From Methylobacterium aquaticum (GTDB lineage: Bacteria; Pseudomonadota; Alphaproteobacteria; Rhizobiales; Beijerinckiaceae), in NCBI RefSeq assembly GCF_016804325.1, contig NZ_CP043627.1, positions 2,493,001-2,557,000 on the forward strand: 64,000 nucleotides of DNA. Reading direction: 5' to 3'. Positions 33,480-44,608 of the stretch are shown piece after piece. The translations under genes were made by a program, and so were the position numbers. Below the pieces are notes generated by a model. It was not told the DNA's origin, ran no database searches, and saw nothing but the letters and a program-made list of their open reading frames with translations. Position 1 is the first letter of the stretch. Each line of letters starts with the position of its first letter.

Positions 33480-33752
33480 ATGCCCGCGCACGCGACGCCC
33501 GCCTTCACCCCCTTCGCCGACGATGCCGCCGTCCAGACCCTCGGCGGCCTGACACTCGAGAACGGAACGGCGCGGATCGCGCTGCACGGCTCCCTCGACT
33601 TCGCCCGCGACCGGGAGAGCCTGGAACGGGCGAAGGCGCTGGCCAAGACCCTGGCGGCGATCGTGGCGGCCCTGGAGCGCGAGGCCGATCTCCCCGAGCG
33701 GGCCGGCGAGGTCCGGGTCGCGACGACGGAGGTCAGGAACCCGTTCGGGTGA
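33480..33752 (+). CDS. Small conserved-looking hypothetical protein
   Basis: 90 aa, ATG 13 nt after the nuclease stop. Residues 10-40 form strands (VQTLGGLTLENGTARIALHG) and residues 40-70 a long helix (LERAKALAKTLAAIVAALER). No membrane span or signal peptide. Likely in the same operon as the nuclease. Family not recognised. Confidence 0.6.
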   Translation: MPAHATPAFTPFADDAAVQTLGGLTLENGTARIALHGSLDFARDRESLERAKALAKTLAAIVAALEREADLPERAGEVRVATTEVRNPFG

Positions 33753-33945
33753 GGGCGTCCACGGGCCGCCCTGCACCCCGCCTTGCACCCCCCTGGCGGC
33801 CCTGGTAAGCGCGGGAGCACTCCCAATTCCCACGCGCGGCCGCCCGCGCCGGCGCCCGTCGGGCCGGATCATCGTCACGATCATCCGCCCGGCCCGCCCC
33901 GAATCCGGTCGGGACCGCGTGCCAGAACCCTGAAGGATCACCGCC

Positions 33946-35598
<1,653 letters not shown>

Positions 35599-35655
35599 GC
35601 GGCGAATGGGGCGGCGCTCAGCCGCCCCTCTCCCCCCGAACCTTCGGACAATAAA

Positions 35656-35682
35656 AAAACGGGCCCTGCGGGGCCCGTTTCC
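35656..35682. terminator. Bidirectional rho-independent terminator
   Basis: AACGGGCCC (35658-35666), TGCG loop, GGGCCCGTT (35671-35679), with an A-run before and T-rich sequence after. It ends ettA on the plus strand and the polysaccharide export gene on the minus strand. Confidence 0.88.
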
Positions 35683-35702
35683 GTTTCGGGGATGTCCGAA
35701 AT

Positions 35703-36932
35703 CTACTTGGTCACCGCGTAGAGCGAGGCGCCGGACGCGATCGGCGAGGTGACGGTCGAGAACACGCTGAGCACCTTCTGGACCTCGGTGAAGGGGGCGT
35801 TCGAGACGTAGACGAGGTCGCGGTTGCGCATCCGGAACGCCTGGGAGACGAACAGGCTGTTGGGATCGCGCATGTTGATCCGGTAGACCACCGGCACGAA
35901 GTTCGAGGACAGGAGCGGGCTGCTGGGGCGCAGGCGGCGCACCACCGAGGCCGGCTCGAACCGGAACACGAACACGCCGGCCGGATCGGCCTGGAAATCG
36001 CGCAGGCCGCCGGACTTGGCGAGCGCCTGGGCGAGGGTGATGCCCTCGGCCGAGAACGGGATCTCGTAATTCGCCCCCGTGGCGCCGACCGCCAGGAAGG
36101 TCTGGGGGTCGCGCACCAGGGTCAGCGTGTCGCCCGGGCGCAGGAAGATGTTCTCGCGCGGGTTGGAGACGACCGCCGTGAGCGGCACCGTCGCGGTGGC
36201 CGAGCCGCGTGAGAGCCGCACGAAGGTCTCGTTCACAGGCGCCGCGACCCCGCCCGCCGTGGCGATGACGTCGAGCAGCCGGTCGCCCTTCTCCGTCAGC
36301 GGCACGCGGCCGCCGCCGAGGCTGGAGGCCGGGCCGCCGCGGGCCGCGGCCAGGCGGGCACCGCCGCCCGCCGCCGCCGCCTCGCCCAGCACCGTGACGC
36401 TGGTGCTGAGCGGCGAGTTCACCGTGATGAGCACCTGCGGCTGGATCGCCTTGCCGGCGAGATCCTGCTCGATCTGCGCCTGCACGTCGGCCGCGCGCTT
36501 GCCCGCGACCTTGATGCGGCCGGCATAGGGCACCGAGATCGTGCCGTCCCGGGCGACGATCTGCTCGGGAATGCTGGAGGATTTCGAGCCGGTGGACAGG
36601 CCCCCGACCATGGGGGCGGAGAACAGGCCGCCGCTGCCGGCCTCCCAGATCGTCACCGTGACGCCGTCGCCGACGCCGATCACCGGCAGCACCGAGGGGC
36701 GGCGGTCGCCGAAGGAGGCGAGCAGACTGTCGAGGGGTCGGCCGCGCAGGGCCTCGACCACCGCGGCGTCGACGTCGACGATCTCGTAGCGGGCGAGCAG
36801 GCCCTGGTCGGTCGCCACGTCGGCGCCCTCAACGACCGCGCTCGCCGTCGGCCCGGCCGCGGGCAGGAAGCTGCTGCATCCTCCGATGAGGCAAGCAGCC
36901 GCCAGGACCGCTGGCATACCGACGCGCACCAT
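35703..36932 (-). CDS. Polysaccharide export lipoprotein (Wza/KpsD-like)
   Basis: 409 aa, ATG 36932 with GGAGGG 6 nt upstream. Lipoprotein signal VLAAACLIGGCSSF with the lipobox Cys. A polysaccharide export domain (about 75-170: VIGVGDGVTVTIWEAG, then RDGTISVPYAGRIKVAGKRA) is followed by SLBB-like segments (VTVLGEAAAAGGG and FLAVGATGANYEIPF). Such proteins form the outer-membrane channel for capsule or exopolysaccharide. KpsS/KpsC-like genes lie next door, so capsule export is the likely job. Confidence 0.88.
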   Translation of the reverse strand: MVRVGMPAVLAAACLIGGCSSFLPAAGPTASAVVEGADVATDQGLLARYEIVDVDAAVVEALRGRPLDSLLASFGDRRPSVLPVIGVGDGVTVTIWEAGSGGLFSAPMVGGLSTGSKSSSIPEQIVARDGTISVPYAGRIKVAGKRAADVQAQIEQDLAGKAIQPQVLITVNSPLSTSVTVLGEAAAAGGGARLAAARGGPASSLGGGRVPLTEKGDRLLDVIATAGGVAAPVNETFVRLSRGSATATVPLTAVVSNPRENIFLRPGDTLTLVRDPQTFLAVGATGANYEIPFSAEGITLAQALAKSGGLRDFQADPAGVFVFRFEPASVVRRLRPSSPLLSSNFVPVVYRINMRDPNSLFVSQAFRMRNRDLVYVSNAPFTEVQKVLSVFSTVTSPIASGASLYAVTK

Positions 36933-37616
36933 GCACCACCCTCCAAAAACCACCCGGGCCGCCCGCGACGGCCCTGCCGGTCTTCCCGCTCCATCGATGC
37001 CGGCGCACCGGCATCCGTCCCGTTCGATCGTCCGGCGCGATGGGGAGCCGGTCGACCTGCGGCCGAACGCGGCCACGCTTCGCCGCTCTTCCCTAGCATC
37101 CCGCCGGCCCTTCCGGGATGCGGGGAGCGATCAACGCGGCGCTCCGCGCCCATAAGCGGCACCGGTGTTGCACGGGGCCCACGTCTGAAGGACCGGACAC
37201 CGGCACCTCGGCCGCAAATGCGTCGCGAGCGTGGCGGCAGGGGCACCGGCTGTGGCGCGAGGGCAACGTCGCCTGGGGATGGCGTGTGAATCGCGGGAAT
37301 AAGTCCCGCCCCGTCCACGTTCCTGCCCAGATCATCGGCCTAATGGCGGCATCCGCCCACCGGACGATCGCGACGGCCCCCGCCGCGGTCGCACGATGGT
37401 GGCCCTGCGATTTTTCGTGAGTGTTGCAGGCTTGCCATTGTCCGCACCGGTCCGGGCGGTACTGTCCGCGTCGTCAGCGGCTCGCGCGCGAGGATGCGCG
37501 CCCGAATGTCCGTCCGGGCAAGCTGGCAGCAGCGTGCTCGGGCCTTCGCCGTCTTAAGGGCTCCACCGGCAGGCCGCGCCCGGTCGCCGGATCCCGCCCA
37601 GAGCCGAGGTGTGCCC
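36933..37616. other. 684-bp gap without a convincing gene
   Basis: Separates the divergent export lipoprotein and KpsS-like genes. Open frames here are Arg-rich and lack ribosome sites, as expected from high GC. A short palindrome GCGGGAATAAGTCCCGC lies near 37293-37309. Both divergent promoters should be here, but none matches the consensus well. Confidence 0.5.
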
Positions 37617-38978
37617 GTGAGAGCTGATCCCGCGCGAACCGTCGAACCGAGCCATCAGGATACCCGCCATCAGGATGTCCGTCCGGGCCGGCGCCAGGTG
37701 TTCCTGTTCCTGCAGGGCCCGATCACGCCGTTCTTCGCCCGGGTCGCCGACGCGCTGGAGGCGCGGGGTCACCGCTGCCTGCGGGTGAATCTCTGCTTCG
37801 GCGACTGGATGTTCTGGCGCCGCGCCGGCGGGGTGAATTTCCGCGGCACCCGCGAGACCTGGCCGGCCTTCATCGCCGACCTGATCGACCGCGAGGGCGT
37901 GACCGACCTGATGCTGCTCGGCGAGCAGCGCTACTACCACAAGGTCGCGGTCGCCGCCGCCAAGGCCCGCGGCCTGAACGTCACGGTGACGGATTTCGGC
38001 TACCTGCGTCCGGACTGGATCACGCTGGAGCGCGACGGCATGTCGGGCGACAGCTGCTTCCCGAAGGACCCGGAGGCGGTCCTGGCGCTGGCCGCCCAGG
38101 CGCCGGAGCCCGACCTGGTGCCGCGCTACCGCGACAGCTTCTGGCTCCAGGCGGTCTGGGACATGGCCTACCACCTGATGAGCAACTGGCTCTGGTGGCT
38201 CTATCCCGGCTACAAGTCGCACCAAGTGCATCACAACGCGCTGATCTATCTCGGCACCGCCCTGCACATGCTGCGCTCCAAGCGCACCGGCCCGCGGGTC
38301 GACGCGCTGGTGCGCCGCCTGCGCGAGGCCGGCACGACCTATTACGTGCTGCCGCTGCAGATGGAGAACGACTTCCAGCTGCGCGCCTACTCGCCATTCT
38401 TCGACCTGAAGACGCCGATCCACGCGGTGATCCGCTCCTTCGCCGAGCACGCGCCGGGGGAGTCGCGCCTGCTCGTCAAGATCCACCCGCTGGATCCGGG
38501 CATCCGGAACTGGGCGCGCATCGTGCGCCGCTCGGCGGAGAAGTGGGGCGTGTCCGACCGGGTCGACTTCGCCGATGGCGGCGACCTCGGTGCGATGCTG
38601 GACGGCTGCCGCGGCGTCGTCACGGTCAACAGCACCGTCGGCCTGTGGTCGATGCGCGCCAACAAGCCGACCATGACGCTCGGTGCTGCGATCTACGACA
38701 TCCAGGGCCTGACCTACCAGGGCGCGCTGGAGACGTTCTGGACGAAGGCCGAGGCGCCGCGGCGCGACCTCTGGGACGCCTTCATCAAGGCGATCGTCGC
38801 CAACATCCAGATCCGCGGCGTCTACTACAAGAGCGAGGGCATGGCGGCGGCGGTGGAGGCGACGGCCTCGCGCCTCGACCTCACGCAGGGCGCGTGGCTC
38901 GAGGTCCGCTCCCGCGCCCGCACCACGCCTGAGACCGGCGACGACCTGCCGGGCATCGAGGCGCTGCAGAACGCCTGA
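37617..38978 (+). CDS. kpsS: Capsule polysaccharide protein KpsS-like (predicted beta-Kdo transferase)
   Basis: 453 aa from GTG 37617 (GAGG 7 nt upstream; GTG 37611 is too close). Residues 25-60, QVFLFLQGPITPFFARVADA, are the KpsS/LipB opening. Later family pieces are GEQRYYHKVAVAAAKARGL, VTDFGYLRPDWITLERDGMS, the KIHPLDPG motif and GVVTVNSTVGLWSMRANKPT. KpsS adds the first Kdo of the linker to the lipid acceptor of group 2 type capsules (knowledge). A terminator follows, so transcription is independent of kpsC, which is convergent. Confidence 0.88.
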   Translation: MRADPARTVEPSHQDTRHQDVRPGRRQVFLFLQGPITPFFARVADALEARGHRCLRVNLCFGDWMFWRRAGGVNFRGTRETWPAFIADLIDREGVTDLMLLGEQRYYHKVAVAAAKARGLNVTVTDFGYLRPDWITLERDGMSGDSCFPKDPEAVLALAAQAPEPDLVPRYRDSFWLQAVWDMAYHLMSNWLWWLYPGYKSHQVHHNALIYLGTALHMLRSKRTGPRVDALVRRLREAGTTYYVLPLQMENDFQLRAYSPFFDLKTPIHAVIRSFAEHAPGESRLLVKIHPLDPGIRNWARIVRRSAEKWGVSDRVDFADGGDLGAMLDGCRGVVTVNSTVGLWSMRANKPTMTLGAAIYDIQGLTYQGALETFWTKAEAPRRDLWDAFIKAIVANIQIRGVYYKSEGMAAAVEATASRLDLTQGAWLEVRSRARTTPETGDDLPGIEALQNA

Positions 38979-39010
38979 CCGCGACAAGTCACCGAACGAG
39001 AATGAACCCG

Positions 39011-39037
39011 ACGGGGCCGGCAACGGCCCCGTTTTTT
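39011..39037 (+). terminator. Rho-independent terminator after kpsS-like gene
   Basis: ACGGGGCCG (39011-39019), loop GCAA, CGGCCCCGT (39024-39032), followed by six T. Confidence 0.9.
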
Positions 39038-39075
39038 CATGGCGAAGGGCTGCCCACGCGCTCGGGCCGCCGCCA

Positions 39076-41043
39076 TCATCCCCGCCGCAGCACGCGGCGC
39101 CAGATCACCGACCAGACCTGCTTGAGCACGGCCTCGGGCGTGCGGGCACGGCGCGCCAGCTCCGGGTCGCCCTCGGCGAGGCGCTGCACCAGAACCTCGG
39201 GCGGGCAGGGCAGGCCGGTGCGCGGGTCGACGTAGCGCGGGTAGAGGATCAGGGCGCCGGCCACCAGTTCGTCGAGCGTCAGGCGGCGGGTGCGGCGCGG
39301 GCAGCCCGGATCGTCGGTGAGGCCCCAGCCGGCATAGAAGGGCAGGCCGTGGGTGGTCACGGCCTTGCCGCGCATGAGCGCCTCGAATCCGATCAGCGAG
39401 GTCATCACCTCGACCCGGTCCGCCGCCTCGATGGCGTCGATCGCCGAGACGTCGCGCAGGACCACGTCGGCATGGGCGGCGAGCTCGTCCGGCGGCACCC
39501 AGCCGGGACGCAGGCCCGCCTCGACGTCCGGATGAGGCTTGAAGGCGATCACGGCCCCGGGATTGCGCTCGCGGGCCAGCCGCAGGAGCGCGGCGTTGCC
39601 CGAGACGGTCGCACCGCCGAAGCGGATCGAGGCGTCGTTCTCGACCTGGCCGGCGACCAGCACCACCGGGCCCGGCCGCGGCATCGCCGGCATCGCGGCG
39701 CTGCCGACATTGTACTTGCTCACCCGTGCGGCGACGACCGCCTCCCGCAAGGCGGCCGCCCGGGCGAGGAGATCGCCGGAGAACGTCCCGGTCTCGAGCA
39801 GGTGCTCGAGGTCGCTCGGGCCCGTGGCGTCGTAGTAGACGCCGGTGGCGTCGAGGACGTGCGAGGCGCCCGGCCGCAGGGCGACCCCGAGGCCGATCGA
39901 GCGCAGGAAGCCGTCCTCCATCCGCAGGAGCGGCAGGTCGGCGGCACGACAGGCGGCCTCGAGGCCGTCCGGCATCCGGCTGGCCCAGGCCACGACGCGC
40001 CGGACCTGCGACAGCTCCGCCGGCGTCACCGGCGCGTCGCCCCGGCGCACGACCGGGCGGTGGCCCGGCGCCGAGAGAGTCCTGGTGATCCAGTCCCGCT
40101 TCCAGGCCGAGAACCCGACGCAGAGGGTCGGCACCGCATTCTCGCGCCAGCGCGACGCGATGAGGGCAAGCGTCGCGACGGCGTCCTCGAACCGGGCCGG
40201 CGCCCCCGAATAGGGATCGAAATAGCGCGAGCAGACGAGGTAGGCGGCGGCGAAGACCTCGTCCGGCCGGCGATGGCGGGTGCGCCGGGGCAGGTGCAGC
40301 CGATCGTCGGTGAAGCCCCAGCCGGCATAGAAGGGCAGGCCGAAGCAGGTCACCGGCGTACCGGCGAGCGCCGCCTCGAAGCCGGCATGGGCCGAGACGA
40401 CGTAGACGCGGTCGCAATCCTCGGCCACCGACCAGGCGGTGACGGGACCGCTCACCAGGCGTGCGCCGGCCGCCTCCGCCGCCGCCGCGTCGATATGGCC
40501 GCGCCGGCCCACGGGAGCGGCGGGATCCATCACCACCAGGCGCTCGGCCTCCGGCGCGTCGGCGGCGGCGGCCGCCAGCATCGCCGTAAAGGCGCTGGCG
40601 CCGGCGAGGCCGAAGCCGACCGTCGGATCGCCGGCCGCCTGGTCGACGATCACAACCCGCCGGCGGGCTCTATCCGTCCGCGCCGGCAGGTCGCGGCGGC
40701 GCGGGTCGTTGTCGAGGCTCAGCCGCGCCTCGCGCAGGCGCGCGATGCCGTCCCGGGCGCGGGCCATCAGCTCATCCGATTCCCAGCCGCCCTCCTCGAG
40801 CATCACCTCGAGCTCGCTCGGTGCCGTGGCATCGTAATGGATGCCGAGCCCGTCGATGATGTAGCTCATGGACCGGTCGGGCCGGGGATCGCCGAGGCGC
40901 AGGAAGCCCTCGTCCCACCGGTCGCTCAGCCGCACCCGCCGCGAGGTCGGCTCGCTGCCCAGGCGGCGCGAGCGCCGCGGACCGGGCCCCTCCGACTCCG
41001 AGGGCATCCGGGGCCACAACCGCTTCAGCTTGCCGCGATCCAT
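39076..41043 (-). CDS. kpsC: Capsule polysaccharide protein KpsC-like, two-module
   Basis: 655 aa from ATG 41043 (GAGAGG just upstream). Two homologous modules are evident from repeated motifs. DEGFLRLG and IDGLGIHYDATAPSELE in the first match MEDGFLRSIGLG and LDATGVYYDATGPSDLE in the second. GLPFYAGWGFTDD and GLPFYAGWGLTDD each close a module. FKPHPDVE is the HP motif. This is the KpsC/LipA build, a dual Kdo transferase that extends the linker between lipid and capsule. The N-terminal module is shorter and less conserved than the second (it lacks a clear HP motif). Confidence 0.88.
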   Translation of the reverse strand: MDRGKLKRLWPRMPSESEGPGPRRSRRLGSEPTSRRVRLSDRWDEGFLRLGDPRPDRSMSYIIDGLGIHYDATAPSELEVMLEEGGWESDELMARARDGIARLREARLSLDNDPRRRDLPARTDRARRRVVIVDQAAGDPTVGFGLAGASAFTAMLAAAAADAPEAERLVVMDPAAPVGRRGHIDAAAAEAAGARLVSGPVTAWSVAEDCDRVYVVSAHAGFEAALAGTPVTCFGLPFYAGWGFTDDRLHLPRRTRHRRPDEVFAAAYLVCSRYFDPYSGAPARFEDAVATLALIASRWRENAVPTLCVGFSAWKRDWITRTLSAPGHRPVVRRGDAPVTPAELSQVRRVVAWASRMPDGLEAACRAADLPLLRMEDGFLRSIGLGVALRPGASHVLDATGVYYDATGPSDLEHLLETGTFSGDLLARAAALREAVVAARVSKYNVGSAAMPAMPRPGPVVLVAGQVENDASIRFGGATVSGNAALLRLARERNPGAVIAFKPHPDVEAGLRPGWVPPDELAAHADVVLRDVSAIDAIEAADRVEVMTSLIGFEALMRGKAVTTHGLPFYAGWGLTDDPGCPRRTRRLTLDELVAGALILYPRYVDPRTGLPCPPEVLVQRLAEGDPELARRARTPEAVLKQVWSVIWRRVLRRG

Positions 41044-41345
41044 CCGCCTCTCACTCACTGCGGACCGTGCCCGCCCAGCCCTGCCCGCCCAGGCGATGCA
41101 ACCCGGAGCAGGGGCCGTTCCATATCGCTCCGGCCCCGTCAAGCACGCGCCCTGTGCGCACGAGACCGGACCTCGACGGGTCCGATCCTGTCCTGCACCG
41201 GTTTTCGTTAAAGTCGTTCTGATTTTTCCGGTCCCGCCGTTACCGGAATTTTCCGCGCTCGACGAGGGCCGCCGTGCTACACGCGCGGGCCGTGCCGCCG
41301 CGTCCCGATCGATACCGGAGAACCGTCCTTGCCGGAGAACCGCTC
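41044..41345. promoter_or_regulatory. Divergent kpsC/SDR control region with inverted repeat
   Basis: TTCCGGT (41226-41232) and ACCGGAA (41242-41248) form a perfect inverted repeat with 9-bp spacer in an AT-rich patch (about 41205-41252) between the two divergent genes. This is the expected place for an operator. At 41315-41348 a 17-bp unit, CCGGAGAACCGTCCTTG, is directly duplicated with two changes; the second copy supplies the ribosome site and TTG start of the SDR gene. Confidence 0.4.
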
Positions 41346-42119
41346 TTGCCCGTCATCCTGATCACCGGCGCCTCGAGCGGCATCGGCGCGGCCCTGGCGC
41401 AGCATTACGCCGCCCCCGGCGCGACCCTGGTGCTGAACGCCCGCGGGCCCGAGCGCCTGGAGGCGGTGGCCGACCTCTGCCGGCGCAAGGGCGCCGCGGT
41501 CGAGACCCGGCCCCTCGACGTGCGCGACCGGGACGGCGTGCGGGCCTGGATCGGCGACGTCTCCCGGCGGCTCGGCCTCGACCTCGTCATCGCCAATGCG
41601 GGGGTCAATGGCGGCCATCCCGAGGGCGGCCTGGAGACCGAGGAGACCGCCTTCCTGGTCCTCGACGTCAACCTGATGGGCGCCCTCAACGTGGCGCTGC
41701 CGGCGGTCGCCCTCATGGCCGAACGGGGCAAGGGCCAGGTCGCGCTGATCTCCTCGCTCGCGGCCTATGCGCCGCTCCCCGACGCGCCGGCCTATAGCGG
41801 CACCAAGGCGGCGCTGCTCGCCCACGGCCTGGCGCTGCGCGAGAAGCTGGCGCCGAAGGGCGTACGGATGAACGTGGTCTGCCCGGGCTACGTGAAGACC
41901 GCGATGGGCGCCGATTACGAGGGCTGGCGCCCGCTCGAGATGAGCGCCGAGGCGGCGGCGAGGCGCATCGCCAAGGGGCTGGCCCGCGACGAGGCGGTGG
42001 TCGCCTTCCCGGCGGCGCTGGCAGCCGCGGCGCGGGGCGCCGCGCTGATCCCGGAATCCTGGCGCCGCCTCGGCATGCGCGGCTTCAGCTTCCGGATGAG
42101 CGAGCGCCAGCAGCGCTGA
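41346..42119 (+). CDS. Short-chain dehydrogenase/reductase, RkpH-like
   Basis: 257 aa from TTG 41346, with GGAGAA 8 nt upstream; the protein begins PVILITGASSGIGAALAQ, the NAD(P) motif. NAG is in LVIANAGVNGG, the catalytic Ser in VALISSLAAY, and Tyr/Lys in APAYSGTKAALLAHG. The general fold is that of 3-ketosphinganine or 3-oxoacyl reductases. In S. meliloti an SDR (RkpH) lies with an AOS (RkpG) in the capsule locus; here the AOS is 1.1 kb away. Predicted job: reducing the keto group of the AOS product (inference). Confidence 0.8.
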   Translation: MPVILITGASSGIGAALAQHYAAPGATLVLNARGPERLEAVADLCRRKGAAVETRPLDVRDRDGVRAWIGDVSRRLGLDLVIANAGVNGGHPEGGLETEETAFLVLDVNLMGALNVALPAVALMAERGKGQVALISSLAAYAPLPDAPAYSGTKAALLAHGLALREKLAPKGVRMNVVCPGYVKTAMGADYEGWRPLEMSAEAAARRIAKGLARDEAVVAFPAALAAAARGAALIPESWRRLGMRGFSFRMSERQQR

Positions 42120-42148
42120 CCCTGACGGTTATGGAGACGTAAAGTCCG

Positions 42149-42997
42149 GTGCGGATCGCCCTGTTCACCCTCGAAGCCCTGCCCAACGCCCGGGCCGTGC
42201 GCCGCTTCGTCGCCGACAACGCCGCGCGGATCGCCTTCGTCGGCCTGTCCGACCCGGAGCGGCCGAGCACCGGCGGGCTCGCCGGCCAGGTGCGGCGCCA
42301 TCTCGGGCGCTCCGGCCCCGGCTTCCTGCCGTACCTGGCGGTGAATTTCGGCCTGCCCGACCTCGTCCGGGGGCTCGCGCCCGCGACGCAGGCGCTGTCG
42401 GGCAGCCGCGACGTGCCGGAGGCGACGCCCCTGCGCACCTTGTGCCGGCGCCTCGGCCTGCCGCACGCCACCATCACCGACGTGAACGGGCCGGAGACGA
42501 CCGGGCTCTTGCGGGAGCACGGCGCCGAGCTGATCCTGTCATTCCATTTCGACCAGATCTTCGACGCCGCGACCCTGGCGGCGGCCCCGAAGGGCGGGCT
42601 CAACGTCCACCCCTCGCTGCTGCCGCGCCACCGCGGGCCGGTGCCGACCCTGCACGCGCTCCTGGAAGACAAGCCGGATTTCGGCGTCACGGTGCATCGG
42701 CTGGCCCCGGCGATCGATGCCGGCGGGATCCTGGCGCAGGCACCGGTGGCGCTGCCCGAGGGCGTCACCGCCTCGCGGGCGGCGATCCTGCTGCACGAGG
42801 CCGGGCGGCCGCTGCTGGAGGGGGTTCTGGCCGAGGCCGAGCGGGCGGGCGCGCTGCCGGAGGGGCGGAGCGTCCCGGTCCTGCCCTATTGCGGCTTCCC
42901 GACCCCGGCGCAGCTGCGTAACTTGAAACGGCGGGGGAGGCGGCTGGTCGATGCGGGGGATCTGAGGGAGGCGTTGAGCCTGTCGCTCAAGCCATGA
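42149..42997 (+). CDS. Formyltransferase-family protein
   Basis: 282 aa from GTG 42149, 29 bp after the SDR and likely co-transcribed. The formyl transferase core is visible: ELILSFHFDQIFDAATL, then GGLNVHPSLLPRHRGPVPTL with the catalytic Asn and His, and VHRLAPAIDAGGILAQ with the conserved Asp. The N-terminal 90 residues differ from methionyl-tRNA formyltransferase, and no C-terminal tRNA-binding domain is evident. Enzymes of this kind formylate amino groups using formyl-tetrahydrofolate. Next to an AOS route to an amino lipid, the amine could be the target (inference). Confidence 0.8.
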   Translation: MRIALFTLEALPNARAVRRFVADNAARIAFVGLSDPERPSTGGLAGQVRRHLGRSGPGFLPYLAVNFGLPDLVRGLAPATQALSGSRDVPEATPLRTLCRRLGLPHATITDVNGPETTGLLREHGAELILSFHFDQIFDAATLAAAPKGGLNVHPSLLPRHRGPVPTLHALLEDKPDFGVTVHRLAPAIDAGGILAQAPVALPEGVTASRAAILLHEAGRPLLEGVLAEAERAGALPEGRSVPVLPYCGFPTPAQLRNLKRRGRRLVDAGDLREALSLSLKP

Positions 42998-43050
42998 GCG
43001 GGCGGCATCGCGAATGCCGATACACTCCCAACTGGAATTTACCCTCCTCG

Positions 43051-43188
43051 TCATCCCGGGGCCGCGCAGCGGAACCCGGGATCCATAACCGCCGACGATG
43101 CAGGACGAGGCGGAGCGCGTTCCGATCTTTTCTGAGGCGTCAGCGGTTATGGATCCCGGGTTCTCGGCTGCGCCGAGCCCCGGGATGA
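43051..43188. repeat. Long imperfect inverted repeat between convergent genes
   Basis: Left arm 43051-43092 (TCATCCCGGGGC...CCATAACCGC) and right arm 43143-43188 (GCGGTTATGG...CCCCGGGATGA) pair over about 40 nt with a 50-nt middle. Inner near-identical blocks are GGGATCCATAACCGC and GCGGTTATGGATCCC. This resembles the short palindromic intergenic elements of Rhizobiales. It lies between the formyltransferase (plus) and AOS (minus) 3' ends and could end both transcripts. Confidence 0.75.
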
Positions 43189-43239
43189 CATTGAGGGTTT
43201 CAGATCCGCAGGAGGGGCCCAAAAAGCCTCCCCCGGGTC

Positions 43240-44604
<1,365 letters not shown>

Positions 44605-44608
<4 letters not shown>

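Noticed and set aside
36933-37616. Possible genes in the gap before kpsS
   Set aside because: Open frames lack ribosome sites and have shadow-like composition.
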